Assembly: GCA_041609995.1 (NCBI GenBank)
Contig: JBFIPU010000006.1
Span: 1-64,000, forward strand
Direction: 5' to 3'
From: JABDOU01 sp041609995
GTDB lineage: Bacteria; Actinomycetota; Acidimicrobiia; Spongiisociales; SHLN01
DNA length: 64,000 nt
A model generated the notes under the pieces. The model searched no databases. It saw only the letters and a list, made by a program, of their open reading frames with translations, and had not been told where the DNA came from. Shown one piece after another: positions 54,290-63,390 of the stretch. Within the stretch, counting starts at the first letter, position 1. Each line of letters opens with the position of its first letter. The position numbers and the translations under genes are program-made.

Positions 54290-55507
54290 TCAGATCCCTG
54301 CGCGCAGGGCGTCCACCGGTTCCAGCGAAGCTGCCCGCAGCGACGGGTACACACCGGCAACGAGTCCCACGCCGGCGCCGACTGCCGGCGCTGCCAACGG
54401 CACCCAGGCATCCAGAACCGGCGTCCACTGGTTGTAGGCCGAAGCGGCCACAATGGCGATTACCCCGGCCGACGCCCCGATGACTCCGCCCACCAGTCCC
54501 ATCAAGAGGCTCTCGAAGAGGAACTGGCGGGCGATGTGCCCGCGGCGGGCTCCCAGAGCTCTCCGCAAGCCGATCTCCCCGATCCGCTCGATGACCGATA
54601 CGAGCACAACGTTGGCGATCCCGATGGCGCCGACGAGCAACGTGATGCCGCCGAGAACCAGAAACAGTGTGTTGACGTCTTCCTCGACCACCTGCCGGAC
54701 CTCGCGAGGGTCGCGGGCAGTCCTGGCCTCCAGCAGGTCAGGGTTGTTGGGCGCCAGTGCGATGGGTGCTTGGCGGGCAATCAGCTGGTTGGCACCGATG
54801 ACGGTGTCGATGTGAACCTCCGCCGGTGCTCCCAGGTCGTATAGCTCCCGGGCGGTCCCGTCCGGGATGATGACGGCCGACAGCAGAGACGGTTCCCGGG
54901 CCACGTCCTCGATGATGCCGATCACAGAGAAGACGCGCTCCCCCAGCCGGATGGCCGGCTGCTGGTCCACCCGGGTGAGGTTGATGCGGTTTGCCACCGC
55001 CGGTCCGATCACCGCCACGGTGTCGGCCCGCTCGCTGTGGCCCGCGTCGAAGAACCGGCCCGTTGCGATCCTGCCGCGCACGGCCGGCAACAGCTCGGCC
55101 GAGGACGAGTAGACGTTGAAGTTGAACTCGGTCTGGCGGAGCGGATCGTTGAACGGCACGGCCGAGATCAGGCCTTCCACCGGAACCCGGCTCAGGGTGG
55201 CGGCGGCGTTGACACCGTTGAGCCGGCTCAACCGTGCTCCGGCATCCCAGGGGATGACGCTTTGCAGTCGCGTGCCGGGCTGGGACACAGGCTCCACGAG
55301 AACCTCGGTCTGAGCGAGGGCGTCGAATCGGGTGACGATCTGGTTGCCGGCGGTCTTGGCGATGCCGAGGGTGGCGACCAGCGTGCCTACTCCGAGCGCG
55401 GTTCCCAGGATCGTCAACACGGCCCGGCCGGGGCGGGAGAACAAGCCGCCCACCGATTCGGCGACCAGATCCCTGAGCGAGAGACGGGACACGCCGACGT
55501 CGTTCAC
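54290..55507 (-). CDS. ABC transporter permease, MacB/FtsX family
   Basis: A 405-residue permease from a GTG at 55507 that overlaps the ATPase stop in a GTGA. One N-terminal helix (AVLTILGTALGVGTLVATLG), a large extracytoplasmic MacB-like domain (about 50-270) and three C-terminal helices of the FtsX type, with the motif VLVSVIERIGEIGLRRALGA. With the ATPase and HlyD-like genes it forms a tripartite-style MacAB exporter or a mechanotransmission system. The Gram-positive substrate is unknown. Confidence 0.9.
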   Translation of the reverse strand: MNDVGVSRLSLRDLVAESVGGLFSRPGRAVLTILGTALGVGTLVATLGIAKTAGNQIVTRFDALAQTEVLVEPVSQPGTRLQSVIPWDAGARLSRLNGVNAAATLSRVPVEGLISAVPFNDPLRQTEFNFNVYSSSAELLPAVRGRIATGRFFDAGHSERADTVAVIGPAVANRINLTRVDQQPAIRLGERVFSVIGIIEDVAREPSLLSAVIIPDGTARELYDLGAPAEVHIDTVIGANQLIARQAPIALAPNNPDLLEARTARDPREVRQVVEEDVNTLFLVLGGITLLVGAIGIANVVLVSVIERIGEIGLRRALGARRGHIARQFLFESLLMGLVGGVIGASAGVIAIVAASAYNQWTPVLDAWVPLAAPAVGAGVGLVAGVYPSLRAASLEPVDALRAGI

Positions 55508-56217
55508 GGCTGCTCCGTCAGCAGCCCGTCGATGATGCTCACCGTACGGGGAGACCGGGCTGACACCGTCTTGTCGTGCGTGATCACCACCAGGGTCAGA
55601 CCGTCCCGGTGCAGATCCTCGAACAGCGTCATGATCGAGTCGGTGGTGACCGAGTCGAGGTTGCCTGTGGGTTCGTCGCACAGCAGCAGGCTCGGCGAGT
55701 GGGCGATCGCGCGGGCGATCGCCACGCGCTGCCGCTCTCCGCCCGAGAGGCGGTCGGGTAGAAAGTCGATCCGGTGACCCAGGCCGACCCGCTCGAGGGC
55801 GTTGATGGCGCGCTGCCGGCGGTCTGCCCGCGGGATCCGGTTGTAGATCTGTCCCACGACGATGTTGTCGAGCACCGATCGGTGATTCATGAGGTGGAAC
55901 GCCTGGAACACGAAGCCGATTCGGTGACCCCGCACTGCGGCGCGCTGGCGGTCGTTGAGCTCGGAGGTGTCGATCCCATCCAGCAGATATGTGCCGTTGG
56001 TCGGGCGGTCGAGAAGGCCGAGCAGGTTGAGCAGCGTGGATTTTCCAGATCCCGACGGGCCTGCGATGGAAACGTACTCGCCTTCCTCGATCACGAGGTT
56101 GACATCGACCAGCGCCCGGACCGGGGGCGTGCCGGGAAACACGCGTTCCACATCGACCAACTCGACAACGGGGTCAGCGGAAGCGACAGCCACCGGTGAT
56201 CGACCGGGCCAGATCAT
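55504..56217 (-). CDS. ABC transporter ATP-binding protein, MacB/LolD type
   Basis: A 237-residue ATPase with Walker A GPSGSGKST, Q-loop FVFQAFHLMNH, signature LSGGERQRVAIARA, Walker B LLLCDEPTGNLD and switch VITHD. The pattern matches the MacB/LolD/FtsE subfamily that works with FtsX-type permeases. It overlaps both neighbours by 4 nt, in the order adaptor, ATPase, permease. Confidence 0.95.
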   Translation of the reverse strand: MIWPGRSPVAVASADPVVELVDVERVFPGTPPVRALVDVNLVIEEGEYVSIAGPSGSGKSTLLNLLGLLDRPTNGTYLLDGIDTSELNDRQRAAVRGHRIGFVFQAFHLMNHRSVLDNIVVGQIYNRIPRADRRQRAINALERVGLGHRIDFLPDRLSGGERQRVAIARAIAHSPSLLLCDEPTGNLDSVTTDSIMTLFEDLHRDGLTLVVITHDKTVSARSPRTVSIIDGLLTEQP

Positions 56218-57713
56218 CGGCCGACCACGACCTGGTCGCCCTCCTCCAGGTTCCCTTCGATCGGGGTCACCTCCGCCGTCCCCTCCGTGGTGAGTCCCAC
56301 CTCCACGGTGACGAACCTGGTGGTGCCATCGGGGTTCTCTACCTCGACAATGGAGTTACCGTCGGCCCGCAGCGACAAGGCTGCCACCGGAACCGCCAGC
56401 ACCCGCCCTGCCGAGGTGACAACCGGGATCGTCAATCGAACCGACACGTTCCGCAGGTTGTCGAATTCTTCCTCTGACGCGTCGAGCGGCTCCACCTCGA
56501 AGTAGTAGCGGCCGGCATCCACGCCATTGGTGCCCGGCTCCCCCGCCACGAAACTCAAGACTCCGTTGATCTTCTCGCCGGTGTCACGGTTTTCGATTTC
56601 GACCTCGTCTTGTTCGGACACCAGGCTCCATCGGTCGCGGGGGAGCGAACCGTTGATGACGAGGTTCTGGCCCGTCACCGTCATCACGACACCCTGCGCG
56701 AGGTCACCTCTGCCGACGGGAACGCTGTCGATCCTGCCCGGCAGCCCGTCGATGAAAACCACCTCGCTGGGGGGGATCGTGATGCCGGTCGATTTGCGCA
56801 GGCGGGCCAACGCCTTGTTGGCGTCGTTACGGCCGCGTATCGCCAGATCGAGCGCATCCTCGAGCTGGTCGAGCTCGGCGGCGATGGCGGCTTCGGCGGC
56901 TGCTGTCGCCGCATCCAGCCCGTTCTGCGCGTTGACGACGGATGTGGTGGCCTCGGCCACCGCTGCCTGCAGGGCGGCCAGCTGCTCGGGGGGAGTGTCG
57001 GCGGGCGCCTGGGCCAGGGCGGTTTCGGCAGCGGTCAGAGCGGCTTCGGCCGCCCCCAAGTTGGAGGAGGCGGCGACGACCCCCGGGTCGAGCGCAACGG
57101 TTGCTTCCAGATCCTTGATGGCCCGGCGAGCTTCGCCCACTGCTTCATTGGCATCGATGGCGGCGAAGCGCGCCGCCTCGAGTGCGTCGTTCTGCTCATC
57201 GGTGGGGAGGACCGGCTCGAAGCCAAGAGATTCGTAGAGATCGGATACCGCCCCCTGGGTGAGTGGGCCGTAGATACCGTCGATCGGTCCCGCATCGAAG
57301 CCGAGGCGTGCCAGTGCCTCTTGCAGCAGCACGACGTCAGATCCTTCCGTCCCCGGCGTGATCGGCCGCCACATGGGCAAGTCGCCTTCCAACACGATGA
57401 GCGGACGCCCGTTGGCGACCAGGGCCACATTTCCTTCCTCGATCTGAGCTCCCCGCTCCGGGGGTATCTCGATGACGCCCTCGGCAGCCAGGTTCACCGA
57501 GAACGGCTCCTCGAACCGGCTCGTGCCGGAGGTGATGACCGCGTCGGACAGTTCGACGAATTCAACCGGCGCCGTGATCAGCGAAGCCGGAGGCGGGGCT
57601 GTCTCGGCTTGGATCTCGGCCGGCGATCGAATACGTGAGGCCAGCACCCATGCCACCACCGCCGCCGCAATGGCGGCTGCCAGTACGAGGATCAGTACTC
57701 GACTCGGACGCAT
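56214..57713 (-). CDS. HlyD/MacA-like adaptor with peptidoglycan-binding domain
   Basis: A 499-residue protein anchored by an N-terminal helix (VLILVLAAAIAAAVVAWVLA). A split biotinyl-lipoyl region comes first, then a peptidoglycan-binding domain (about 118-165, GSDVVLLQEALARLGFDAG, IDGIYGPLTQGAVSDLYESL). A long Ala/Glu-rich coiled coil (about 175-300) and the beta-barrel end follow. Peptidoglycan-binding domains inside such adaptors occur in Gram-positive exporters and would position the pump in the wall. It is first of three coupled genes. Confidence 0.9.
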   Translation of the reverse strand: MRPSRVLILVLAAAIAAAVVAWVLASRIRSPAEIQAETAPPPASLITAPVEFVELSDAVITSGTSRFEEPFSVNLAAEGVIEIPPERGAQIEEGNVALVANGRPLIVLEGDLPMWRPITPGTEGSDVVLLQEALARLGFDAGPIDGIYGPLTQGAVSDLYESLGFEPVLPTDEQNDALEAARFAAIDANEAVGEARRAIKDLEATVALDPGVVAASSNLGAAEAALTAAETALAQAPADTPPEQLAALQAAVAEATTSVVNAQNGLDAATAAAEAAIAAELDQLEDALDLAIRGRNDANKALARLRKSTGITIPPSEVVFIDGLPGRIDSVPVGRGDLAQGVVMTVTGQNLVINGSLPRDRWSLVSEQDEVEIENRDTGEKINGVLSFVAGEPGTNGVDAGRYYFEVEPLDASEEEFDNLRNVSVRLTIPVVTSAGRVLAVPVAALSLRADGNSIVEVENPDGTTRFVTVEVGLTTEGTAEVTPIEGNLEEGDQVVVGR

Positions 57714-57815
57714 TCGGTCTTCCCGGTTTCACAACAATCGTGACTTGGACGCGCCGGTCTGGCCCGGCATCCCCTCATTCTGTCAACCAGCTCGCCAGGA
57801 AGCACGGCAATCCGG

Positions 57816-58763
57816 TCAGCCCGGTTCTTCAGCCGAGCCCTGCCCTGTGCCGCCCACCACGGTATCGAGGAGCTCACGATTCTCTTCGATGAAGAGTGGC
57901 TCGAGCTCGGCTCGTACCTCGTCTTCCACTTCGTTCACGTATAGGTCACGGCAGTCCTGGTCGGCGTTCGCCACAGCCAGTTCCTCGGTGGCCAGCGCCT
58001 CCAAACCCGAGGTGTCGAGATCGGCAAATCCTTCGACGTCGAAGGGGTCGAATCCCTCCCCGGTCGCGAGGAGAGCACCCAACAACTCTTGCTGGGCACG
58101 GTTGGTGAACTCCTGCTCGGGTTGGCTCAGCGTCGAGTAGGTGTAACCCGCCTCGGCCATGCACGTCGACCAGTCTGCTGTCACCTCGACGATGCGCGGA
58201 TCAGCATCGAACTCGGCCCGCAGCTCCTCCAGCTTCGTCTGGAGGTCGAACAGCACCTGAAAATTGCCCACCACCGACTGGGTGGCGGTGATGAGGCAGC
58301 CCTCGGTGGGGATGAACTGGTCGGTGAGCTCGTCGGGATCCAGTTGGGGGCCATAAAGGGCTTCGTCGTACGCGGCTTGCTCTTCCGGGCTCAGCGAGTC
58401 GTAGTAGGAGGCGTTGGGGTCCTCGGTTGTCTCGTCGGCGATGAACGGCGCGATGAGTAACACCGGGGCGGCGCCGTAGCCGAACTGGCGCCGGAACTCG
58501 GCCGGGTCGGACGGAAACTCGTCGTCCTCGAAAGTGAACGGCGACAGAGCCGACGCCTGGTACTCGAATCCTTCTTCGGCCATGCACGCCACGGTGGCCT
58601 CTTCGATCAGGCGGTTCTGCTCGGCCTGGCTGCCGAACCCGATCGCCCCGAAGTAGTCGTCGAGGGACTCGGGGTCTTCCCTGGGCTCACCCCCGTCTGA
58701 ACCGCACGCAGCGATGACCAGGGCGAGAACGATGCAAACGAGGCTGAGTCGCTGGCGTCTCAT
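57816..58763 (-). CDS. Predicted lipoprotein of unknown function
   Basis: A 315-residue protein with signal and lipobox (MRRQRLSLVCIVLALVIAAC, Cys20). The mature part is acidic (many Asp and Glu) and helical, with paired cysteines in EEATVACMAEEGF, TADWSTCMAEAGY, EGCLIT and DQDCRD. The two CMAE(E/A)G(F/Y) motifs suggest an internal repeat. It sits between the HerA-like ATPase gene (31 nt upstream) and the exporter genes, so it may be an exporter partner. The ATG at 58763 fits the signal; the longer frame does not. Confidence 0.75.
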   Translation of the reverse strand: MRRQRLSLVCIVLALVIAACGSDGGEPREDPESLDDYFGAIGFGSQAEQNRLIEEATVACMAEEGFEYQASALSPFTFEDDEFPSDPAEFRRQFGYGAAPVLLIAPFIADETTEDPNASYYDSLSPEEQAAYDEALYGPQLDPDELTDQFIPTEGCLITATQSVVGNFQVLFDLQTKLEELRAEFDADPRIVEVTADWSTCMAEAGYTYSTLSQPEQEFTNRAQQELLGALLATGEGFDPFDVEGFADLDTSGLEALATEELAVANADQDCRDLYVNEVEDEVRAELEPLFIEENRELLDTVVGGTGQGSAEEPG

Positions 58764-58794
58764 GAGGGGGTATTCAACTCGAATGCCCGTTCTA

Positions 58795-61155
58795 TCAGCC
58801 GCTGACCGGGATGTAGACCAGTGCAACCTCGTCGACTGCGATGTCATTCTTCTCTAGGCCGACCTCGAGGGTTTCGATCTCGGCGGCGACGTCTTCCCAC
58901 TTGTCCTCGATATCAGCGACCGCCTCCATCAGGTCTGCTTCGAGGTCCACGACTTCGGACTCCTTGTCCGCCAACTTGGCCTGGGCGGTGCGGAGCCGTT
59001 CGGCGGTCCGCTGACTCTGGCCCCGGCGGCGGGCGGCCCCGGACATCGACCGTCGTCTGCGTCCCCCCAGCACCATTCCGAGTAGATCGGAGGCCCCCGA
59101 CATGAGCTCGTCCCGTTTCCGTGTCTCGAGGTCGATTTCGAGCTCCTGCATGCGCCGGTAGGCAGTCGTCAGCTGGTCCTTGGCACGATCGATCTTGGTT
59201 TCGTAACTCTTTCTGACCTTGGCGATTTCGGCGTCTGCCGCCTCTTCCGCGGCGCGATCGATCCGGTGTTGAAATTCTTCCTCGCTCTCACCGACTCGCG
59301 AGTACACCTTCAAGGTGGGGTTCACGAACACCGAAACTTCCCGGTTCCGGTACAGGTGTTCACGGATGGCGGCCTGGGCCGACTTGAAGAACTGAGCCGA
59401 ATCGAGAGGCGCATCACCCAGCACGTATGTGGCGCCTTCGGGTGCCGCGGACTCGAAATCGCGGTCGTCATAATCGACGACGACGGCCGAGTCGGGATCG
59501 AATCGTTCATCCAGAGGGAAGAACACTGCCTCCCACTCTTCCGTGTGATCGAGCCCGGCCTTGGTCTCGTCGAAGGTCAGGTGCACCCGGGCCGCCAGGG
59601 CCGGCTGGAGCCGGGTGCTGGTGGGGTCGGCGCCGACCTCGGCTGCCCAGGGGGCGGACGGGTCGAGGTAATAGACCGGCACCGAGGACGCCACCGTTGG
59701 AGCGACCCGGGTCTCATCCTCGGCCACCTCCTCGACGGGCGGCGCTGTCGCCGTTTGGGCCGCCTTCGCTACCGCCTGCCTCTCATCGTCCGTCAACTGG
59801 CTGATTTCATCCTTGGTGAGAGGGCCACGCAGGTACGACATGGCCCAGCGGGTGGCAAAGACCTCCGGGTTGGCCTCGTGGGTGTTGTGGAGGAGGAATT
59901 GGCGTTTGCCCAGCCCCGAGACCATTGCATCGATGGCCCGAATGTCCGTTCCGCCGGCAGCCGATTCGAGCGCTTCGAGAATCCGTGCCTTGTCGCGTTC
60001 GGTCTGCAACCGTCCCACCATCCACGTGCCGGTGTTCGACATCGCCTTGTAGTCGAGGTCGACCGGGTTTTGGGTGCTCAGCACCAGGCCTACCCCGAAC
60101 GCGCGGGCCTGCTTCAGCATCGTGAGGATGGGCTTCTTGGACGGGGGTGACGCGGTTGGTGGGGCGAACCCGAACACCTCGTCCATGTAGACCAGCGCCC
60201 GGAGATCGGAAGCGCCCGGCAGGCTCCGCATCCAGCTCACCACTTTCGACAGGAGCAACGTGACAACGAACTGGCGTTCGTCGTCGCTCAAATGTGCCAG
60301 GTAGACGACAGCCGCCTTCGGCTGGTCGCCATCGAACAGCATCGAGCGGATGTCGAGGGGCGGGCCTTCCAGCCACGAGGCGAACGTGGGGGAAGCAACA
60401 ACGCCGTTGAGCTGCATCGCGAGAGCGAGGCGGTCTTTCTCAGGAAAGAACGCATCCACCTCGAAGACTCCCAGCTTGCGGAGCGGCGGCTTGTGCACCT
60501 GGCCGATGAGGGTGGCCAGGTCCAGATCGCGGCCTTCCCGCCATGACTTGGCAATGATGTTCGCCAGAAGGATGTGTTCCCTACCCGATACCGGGTCCGA
60601 CTGGACATCTGCCAGCGTGAGCAGCGAGGCGACCAGGCCGTCGATCTCGCCGAGGATCGCCTCGCTCTCGGTGTCCCAGTCGAGGTCGGGGGCCTGCAGC
60701 GATCCCAGGATGTTCACCGGGATCCCGGCACCCGAACCGGGCGTGTAGATAGATACGGGAACCGTGTTGAGTTCGGCGATCCTGCGGTGGGACGGATCCC
60801 ACCCGCCGATGCCCGTTTTCCAGGTTTCGGCAGTGGCTGCCGCCAGCTCGGCTACCGATATCCCCTCCTGGCGGGCTTCGTCTTCGCTCACCCATGGTTC
60901 GAAATCGGACGGCTGGAAATTCGGGAAGGTGAGGGCCAGATTGCCCATGTCGCCCTTGGGGTCGATCGCCAAAACGGGGATCCCCGACAGCAGGGCTTCC
61001 TCGAGCATGATCACACCCAGGCCGGTCTTGCCCGACCCCGTCATCCCCACGATGACCCCGTGGGTGGTGAGATCTGACCGGTCGTAGTCCAGGGTCTCGC
61101 CGGTGGCGTCGCCGGTGGCCGGATCGATGATGTTGCCAAGGTAAAAGTCGCTCAT
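58795..61155 (-). CDS. HerA/FtsK-like ATPase with C-terminal coiled coil
   Basis: A 786-residue protein. Walker A is GMTGSGKT (37-44), with LAIDPKGDMGNLAL soon after and Walker B ALVYMDEVFG near 320. Residues 365-450 carry the HerA-like FGVGLVLSTQNPVDLDYKAM and Arg-finger region. A linker and beta-rich middle (about 490-610) lead to long coiled coils (about 620-770) around a basic patch (GGRRRRSMSGAARRRG). HerA-family ATPases pump DNA or handle ends with nucleases such as NurA; none is adjacent. The role here is unknown. Confidence 0.85.
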   Translation of the reverse strand: MSDFYLGNIIDPATGDATGETLDYDRSDLTTHGVIVGMTGSGKTGLGVIMLEEALLSGIPVLAIDPKGDMGNLALTFPNFQPSDFEPWVSEDEARQEGISVAELAAATAETWKTGIGGWDPSHRRIAELNTVPVSIYTPGSGAGIPVNILGSLQAPDLDWDTESEAILGEIDGLVASLLTLADVQSDPVSGREHILLANIIAKSWREGRDLDLATLIGQVHKPPLRKLGVFEVDAFFPEKDRLALAMQLNGVVASPTFASWLEGPPLDIRSMLFDGDQPKAAVVYLAHLSDDERQFVVTLLLSKVVSWMRSLPGASDLRALVYMDEVFGFAPPTASPPSKKPILTMLKQARAFGVGLVLSTQNPVDLDYKAMSNTGTWMVGRLQTERDKARILEALESAAGGTDIRAIDAMVSGLGKRQFLLHNTHEANPEVFATRWAMSYLRGPLTKDEISQLTDDERQAVAKAAQTATAPPVEEVAEDETRVAPTVASSVPVYYLDPSAPWAAEVGADPTSTRLQPALAARVHLTFDETKAGLDHTEEWEAVFFPLDERFDPDSAVVVDYDDRDFESAAPEGATYVLGDAPLDSAQFFKSAQAAIREHLYRNREVSVFVNPTLKVYSRVGESEEEFQHRIDRAAEEAADAEIAKVRKSYETKIDRAKDQLTTAYRRMQELEIDLETRKRDELMSGASDLLGMVLGGRRRRSMSGAARRRGQSQRTAERLRTAQAKLADKESEVVDLEADLMEAVADIEDKWEDVAAEIETLEVGLEKNDIAVDEVALVYIPVSG

Positions 61156-61252
61156 GGTCGGCGATTGTACGGCGTCAGTGAATGCCCCGAGCGCCGGTGG
61201 GTGCTTGAATGGCCCCTAGATGAATGCGATCTCCGGGCCGGGTGAATAGACG

Positions 61253-62254
61253 GTGGATCGACCGTACCCGCTGCTCTTCGAGCCCATCCTCGTTGACAAG
61301 GTGTGGGGGGGAGACCGGCTCGAGCGTTTGGGGAAGAAGCTCCCGGTTGAGACGCCCATCGGCGAGTCGTGGGAACTGGCCGATCTAGACCGGACCCAAT
61401 CCGGGGGAGAGGCCACCTCCAAGATTCGCAACGGCGCCCTGGCCGGCCGGGAGGTGCGGGATGCCATCGGCCTCTGGGGCGATCAGCTGATGGGCGGGGT
61501 GGATCTCACCGAATGGGGCGGATTCCCGGCTCTCATCAAATACCTGGACGCCACCCAGCATCTGTCGGTCCAGGTGCATCCGGATGCCGACTACGCCCTC
61601 CTCCACGAAGGCGCCCACCTCAAATCGGAGTGCTGGTATGTGATCGAGGCCGAACCGGGCGCCGTGTTGTACCTGGGTCTGGCGGACGGGGTCCGGCCTT
61701 CCGACCTGATCGCCCGGGCCCGGACCGGAACGGTGGTGGATCTCTTGAACGCCTATGAAGCCGTGCCCGGGACCTGGTACAACGTCCCGAGTGGGACGGT
61801 TCATGCGCTCGGCGCCGGGGTGCTGGTGGCGGAGGTGCAAACGGCTTCCGACACGACGTTTCGGGTGTATGACTGGGCCGAGGAATACGGACGCGCAGGC
61901 CGAACCCTGCATCTCGACGAGGCAGCCCGATGCATTGCCGCCGGACCACCTCCCCCTCCCGCAGCCCTCGACCCGATCGCGAAAGGTGGCGTCGTGGTCG
62001 AGACTCCCTTCTTCACCGTGAGCGAATTTCGGATGGAAGGCCGTGAGTCGATCGTGCCCACGGCCGAGGATTTTGGCTGCCGGATTCTCATGGCGACCTC
62101 GGGTGGGGTCGAGGTGACCACAGACGGCAACGATGTCGTCACCCTCGATCTGGGAGACACGTGCCTGGTGCCGGCCGAATGTCTACCCGGCCTCGAACTC
62201 GAGGCGGTCGACGACACGGTGCTCATCTCGGTTCGATTCAATCAGGACCGCTGA
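61253..62254 (+). CDS. manA: Mannose-6-phosphate isomerase, type I
   Basis: A 333-residue cupin enzyme: LLFEPILVDKVWGGDRL at the start, zinc ligands in VQVHPD, LKSECWYV (Glu) and NVPSGTVHALGAGVLVAEVQ. It converts fructose 6-phosphate and mannose 6-phosphate, feeding GDP-mannose and cell-surface glycan synthesis. The start is a GTG at 61253. It is divergent from the HerA-like gene and followed by a strong terminator hairpin. Confidence 0.93.
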   Translation: MDRPYPLLFEPILVDKVWGGDRLERLGKKLPVETPIGESWELADLDRTQSGGEATSKIRNGALAGREVRDAIGLWGDQLMGGVDLTEWGGFPALIKYLDATQHLSVQVHPDADYALLHEGAHLKSECWYVIEAEPGAVLYLGLADGVRPSDLIARARTGTVVDLLNAYEAVPGTWYNVPSGTVHALGAGVLVAEVQTASDTTFRVYDWAEEYGRAGRTLHLDEAARCIAAGPPPPPAALDPIAKGGVVVETPFFTVSEFRMEGRESIVPTAEDFGCRILMATSGGVEVTTDGNDVVTLDLGDTCLVPAECLPGLELEAVDDTVLISVRFNQDR

Positions 62255-62378
62255 AAAAATCTGAATTCGTGAGAACTTTCTCGAGCGACCCGGGTCCTAG
62301 CTCTGACTTCATCGTCACCTTCTGCCATTCGGCAGACGACATATAGGTCTCTTCTCGAGACCAACCGACACCGCACTC

Positions 62379-62404
62379 CGGCCCCCTTCGCGAGAAGGGG
62401 GCCG
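62379..62404. terminator. Terminator hairpin between manA and the convergent epimerase gene
   Basis: CGGCCCCCTTC and GAAGGGGGCCG (62379-62389, 62394-62404) form a perfect 11-bp stem with a GCGA tetraloop. On the plus strand GAGTGTTT follows. It sits 125 nt after the manA stop and 15 nt before the epimerase stop, so it could serve both. Confidence 0.75.
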
Positions 62405-62418
62405 AGTGTTTCTGGAAC

Positions 62419-63390
62419 TCACCCGGCCTGGTCCTGGCACCACTGCCATTGGCTTTTGATCCCCGTCTCGATGCTGGTGTGAGGCAGGTAGCCGAGCGCC
62501 TGGCTGCTCTTGGTCAGGTCCGCCCACGTGCGCGTGACGTCACCCGGTTGCATGGGCAGCCGCTCGATGATGAGCGGTCGACCCACGACCCGTTCTATCG
62601 TGGCCAACAAGCCCTCGAGGGTGATGGGTTTGTTCCCGCCCAGGTTGAAGATGTCGAACCCGGTGGTGACCTTGTCCATGGCCGCCATCACGCCGTCGAT
62701 GATGTCGTCGATATAGGTGTAGTCCCGGCTGGTCGACCCGTCGCCGAAGACGGGCAGTGGGGTTCCATTCGAGGCCATCCGCAAGAACTTGCTGATCGCC
62801 AGATCGGGGCGCTGACGCGGACCGAACACCGTGAAGAAGCGGAGACAAGCGATCGGAATCGAGTACAGGTGGGCGTAGGTGTGACACAACAACTCGCCGG
62901 CGCGCTTGGTGGCGGCATAAGGGCTGATGGGGTAGTTGACGGGATCAGCCTCTGCAAACGGCGTCTTGTCGTTGTTGCCGTAGACACTCGAGCTGGAGGC
63001 GAACAGGATCTGTTCGACGCCGACGGCGGCCGCCGCGTCGAGAACGGACACGGTTCCGTTCACGTTCACGTCCGTGTAGTAGCGGGGCCGTTCGATCGAT
63101 GGTCGGACGCCTGCCATGGCGGCGAGGTGAACCACGTGGGTGGGTCGAAAATCATCGAAGACTCCGGCCAAACCCCGGTGGTCTCGGATGTCGACGCGGG
63201 CGAGCGTGAAACGTTGATCGTCTCGCGCATCGGCCAGGTTCCGCTCCTTCACAGCCGGGTCGTAGAAATCACAGAAATTGTCCACGCCGAGCACCGCATA
63301 CCCGGCTCGCAGGCACCGCTCCGCCAGGTGTGAGCCGATGAAGCCGGCAGCACCGGTGATCAGGACCCGACGCAACGATGACTGGCTCAT
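62419..63390 (-). CDS. NAD-dependent sugar epimerase, UDP-glucuronate 4-epimerase-like
   Basis: A 323-residue extended SDR: LITGAAGFIGSHLAERCLRAG, then VDNFCDFYDPAVKERNL, which is characteristic of UDP-glucuronate 4-epimerases, SSSSVYGNNDKTPF, YAATKRAGELLCH (catalytic Tyr and Lys) and FFTVFGPRQRPDLAI. It would supply UDP-galacturonate or a related sugar for surface polysaccharide. The ATG at 63390 overlaps the flippase stop in an ATGA. Confidence 0.9.
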   Translation of the reverse strand: MSQSSLRRVLITGAAGFIGSHLAERCLRAGYAVLGVDNFCDFYDPAVKERNLADARDDQRFTLARVDIRDHRGLAGVFDDFRPTHVVHLAAMAGVRPSIERPRYYTDVNVNGTVSVLDAAAAVGVEQILFASSSSVYGNNDKTPFAEADPVNYPISPYAATKRAGELLCHTYAHLYSIPIACLRFFTVFGPRQRPDLAISKFLRMASNGTPLPVFGDGSTSRDYTYIDDIIDGVMAAMDKVTTGFDIFNLGGNKPITLEGLLATIERVVGRPLIIERLPMQPGDVTRTWADLTKSSQALGYLPHTSIETGIKSQWQWCQDQAG

